A stretch of DNA of 6,465 nucleotides from Desulfobacterales bacterium (GTDB lineage Bacteria > Desulfobacterota > Desulfobacteria > Desulfobacterales > UBA5852). The notes under the pieces are model-generated. The model saw only the letters and a program-made list of their open reading frames with translations, was not told the origin of the DNA and did not search any database. Of this stretch, positions 5,100-6,465 are shown piece after piece. Each line of letters starts with the position of its first letter. The first letter of the stretch is position 1. The translations under genes and the position numbers were made by a program. The stretch covers positions 1-6,465 of the forward strand of contig JAERRP010000331.1 of NCBI GenBank assembly GCA_016735415.1, given 5' to 3'.

Positions 5100-6326
5100 T
5101 TATTTAATTTTGCTCGTGTACTCCGGAATAAACGGTTTGCCCACTGATTTGAACTCTCCGTTTTTGACTGCGTACAGCTGCAAGGTATCAACTCCGGCCT
5201 TGTCGGTCTTGGAATAGGTCACCGGCCCTACCGTTGTAACCGGATAAAACGCATTAATACCGTTCATGGCAAGCAATTCTTCATAGAGAACGTCTTTGGT
5301 GATTTTTTCACCCCGAGCCTTTGCACGCAGAATCACTTCGGTAGCAACCTGGGCCACCATAATGCCATTGGCGTAGTTGTGTGAATTGGCGAATTTATCA
5401 TCCCGTCCGTATTTTTTGGCCAGGGCCAGCTGGGCATCGGTACCCACACCGGGCTCAGATGTAATAATGTATGAAGTCGTCCAATAGAAATTCTCGGAAG
5501 CCGGGCCGGCCAATGCCACCAGGTCATTGCCACCGGTGTAGTGACATCCCGTGAAAGTGATCTTTCCATTCTCACCAAAGGTTTTAGCGACCATCCCCAG
5601 GCGACTGGCATCTTTCAGCATGGTGGCAACCGGAGACTGGATGGTCTGGCTGATGACGTACTGGACGCCTTTGCTTTTAAGACGCTTCAACATGGCGGTG
5701 TTGTCCAGGTCTTTGCCATGCTCGACCACTTCCACGATCTCCATGTTGAGGCCGGCGGCAACGGCTTTTTTGACATCCGATACAGGGGCCCGACCAAAGG
5801 CCGAAGGATGGATGAACAAGGCTACTTTCGGGGTGCCGCCTTTGTGATTCTTGACGATGTATTCAGCAAGCCCGATGGCCTGGGCCGAATAAGAGGCAAT
5901 GGGCAGGAAGATGTAGCTGGAATCCACCAGGTTGCCGGCATGGAAAGAGGCCGGTATGGTGGCCATCTTCTCCTCGTCAAAATCTTTTTTCAAGGCCAGG
6001 GTGCTGCCGGTGGAGTAGTTGAGGTAAAAAACAATGCCCTGATCCATAAAATCTTCAAAATTCCGTTTGGTTATCTCGGTCTTGTACTGGTCGTCCCTGA
6101 TGGTACAATCGATTTTGTCATCGCCTAAAATTTTCATGTCGTTGACATAACGAAAATAGTCTTCAGCGCCTTTTGAGTAAGGGTCACCCGCATCAGAGGT
6201 CGGTCCGGTAATGGCCAGGGACAGGCCCAGCTTGTACACCTCGCCGGCCTGGGCCTGGAAAGCAAACGCAAACACGAGCATAAACGAAAGCAAAATCTTA
6301 AAAATTAGCATTTTTCTGTTTTTCAT
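5100..6326 (-). CDS. livK: Periplasmic substrate-binding protein of a Liv-type ABC transporter
   Basis: A 408-residue type I periplasmic binding protein. The signal peptide is clear: MKNRK, then a hydrophobic core (about 7-23) and AQA before a predicted cut after residue 27, with mature protein starting GEVYKLG. The N-lobe begins with LGLSLAITGPTSDAGDPYSKGAEDYF (33-58), the usual opening of leucine-binding-protein relatives. A serine/threonine cluster NYSTGST (103-109) sits where such proteins hold the ligand carboxylate. The C-lobe continues to a short YTSKIK tail. The sequence differs enough from classical LivK (no GGINGxK segment; instead VNDMKILGDDKIDC) that the ligand may not be a branched-chain amino acid. 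Aromatic, dicarboxylic or amide compounds are possible and cannot be separated here. The ATG at 6324-6326 has AGGGGG about six bases upstream. It lies between the permease remnant and livF, as in many HAAT operons. Confidence 0.88.
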   Translation of the reverse strand: MKNRKMLIFKILLSFMLVFAFAFQAQAGEVYKLGLSLAITGPTSDAGDPYSKGAEDYFRYVNDMKILGDDKIDCTIRDDQYKTEITKRNFEDFMDQGIVFYLNYSTGSTLALKKDFDEEKMATIPASFHAGNLVDSSYIFLPIASYSAQAIGLAEYIVKNHKGGTPKVALFIHPSAFGRAPVSDVKKAVAAGLNMEIVEVVEHGKDLDNTAMLKRLKSKGVQYVISQTIQSPVATMLKDASRLGMVAKTFGENGKITFTGCHYTGGNDLVALAGPASENFYWTTSYIITSEPGVGTDAQLALAKKYGRDDKFANSHNYANGIMVAQVATEVILRAKARGEKITKDVLYEELLAMNGINAFYPVTTVGPVTYSKTDKAGVDTLQLYAVKNGEFKSVGKPFIPEYTSKIK

Positions 6327-6365
6327 ATTTCCCCCTTTGGTGTGGTTGCCAGTTGTCGGTAATAT

Positions 6366-6382
6366 CAGGGCTTCCCGCCCTG
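6366..6382 (-). promoter_or_regulatory. Hairpin in the gap upstream of livK
   Basis: CAGGGC (6366-6371) and GCCCTG (6377-6382) form a perfect 6-bp stem with a five-base loop, about 40 bases before the livK start codon. There is no T tract, so it does not look like a terminator. It may affect processing or stability between the permease and livK. No convincing -35/-10 pair for livK was found in the 102-base gap, which fits co-transcription from upstream genes. Confidence 0.35.
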
Positions 6383-6428
6383 CGCTAACCTATATTGACA
6401 TATCTATAAGTCTCTTCTGTCCTGACAT

Positions 6429-6465
6429 TCATCCTGTCGGTCGGAGGATCAGTAACGGAAGGGCC
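6429..6465 (-). CDS. Liv-type permease (LivH/LivM family), last 11 residues only
   Basis: The - strand frame entering from the right edge reads ALPLLILRPTG and then TGA (6431-6429). A hydrophobic stretch followed by RPTG is how many LivH and LivM membrane permeases end or nearly end, and a permease immediately upstream of livK is expected in these operons. Only 11 codons are visible, so the choice between LivH and LivM is open and chance cannot be excluded. The stop is 102 bases from the livK ATG. Confidence 0.5.
   Translation of the reverse strand, partial: ALPLLILRPTG

Noticed and set aside
4079..5107. A 342-codon open frame on the + strand
   Set aside because: It lies opposite livF, whose Walker and signature motifs are unmistakable. 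The + frame product is rich in His, Gly and Pro, matches no family I recognise, and is a typical antisense shadow in GC-rich coding DNA.
5541..6128. A 195-codon open frame on the + strand
   Set aside because: It is antisense to the well-supported livK gene and has no family features.
6385..6465. Alternative open - strand frame of 26 codons entering from the right edge
   Set aside because: It is unrecognised and hydrophilic. The frame reading LPLLILRPTG with a stop at 6429 fits a permease C-terminus much better.
1..6465. CRISPR arrays, tRNA or rRNA genes, transposase genes and toxin-antitoxin pairs
   Set aside because: Searched by eye on both strands. No regularly spaced direct repeats, cloverleaf-like segments or matching protein motifs were found.

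Overview
The window looks like a piece of a moderately GC-rich chromosome from a sulfate-reducing or related anaerobic deltaproteobacterium (Desulfobacterota). This is inferred from the style of the branched-chain-type ABC transporter genes, the acyl-CoA dehydrogenase, the stand-alone tandem-ACT protein, the response regulator with an HD-GYP output domain, and the strong AGGAGG-type ribosome binding sites. No 16S rRNA or other taxonomic marker is present, so the assignment is tentative.

Layout from left to right. Bases 1-73 are AT-richer and fit neither the gene that follows nor the rest of the window. At base 74 the text changes abruptly into the last 97 residues of an acyl-CoA dehydrogenase (+ strand). 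A GC-rich convergent gap with an 11-base G run follows. On the - strand are then an HD-GYP cyclic-di-GMP phosphodiesterase response regulator (441-1583) and, upstream of it, a tandem-ACT-domain protein (1858-2346). The ACT gene is divergent from a + strand lipoprotein gene (2607-3527) that joins a CsgG/GNA1162-like domain to a C-terminal SPOR domain. Good sigma-70-like promoters for both sit back to back at 2422-2498. A universal stress protein gene (3557-3964, - strand) converges on the lipoprotein gene. The right third is the end of a Liv-type ABC importer operon on the - strand: the last residues of a membrane permease (6429-6465), the periplasmic binding protein livK (5100-6326) and the ATPase livF (4154-4972). 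The other permease and the livG ATPase would lie beyond the right edge.

Working together: LivK captures a small ligand in the periplasm and the permease/ATPase complex imports it. The ACT protein may sense an amino acid, which would suit a neighbour of a Liv system. The acyl-CoA dehydrogenase belongs to fatty-acid, branched-chain or aromatic acid degradation. These links are inferred from family knowledge and proximity.

The most unusual structure is an intergenic repeat family. A 147-bp imperfect palindrome (4006-4152) with 20-bp end repeats sits between livF and the stress-protein gene. A diverged second copy of its core lies at 1774-1842, between the ACT gene and the HD-GYP gene. Both copies have the same orientation and follow the stop codon of the upstream - strand gene within about 10 bases. 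I see no CRISPR array, tRNA, rRNA, transposase gene or defence system.
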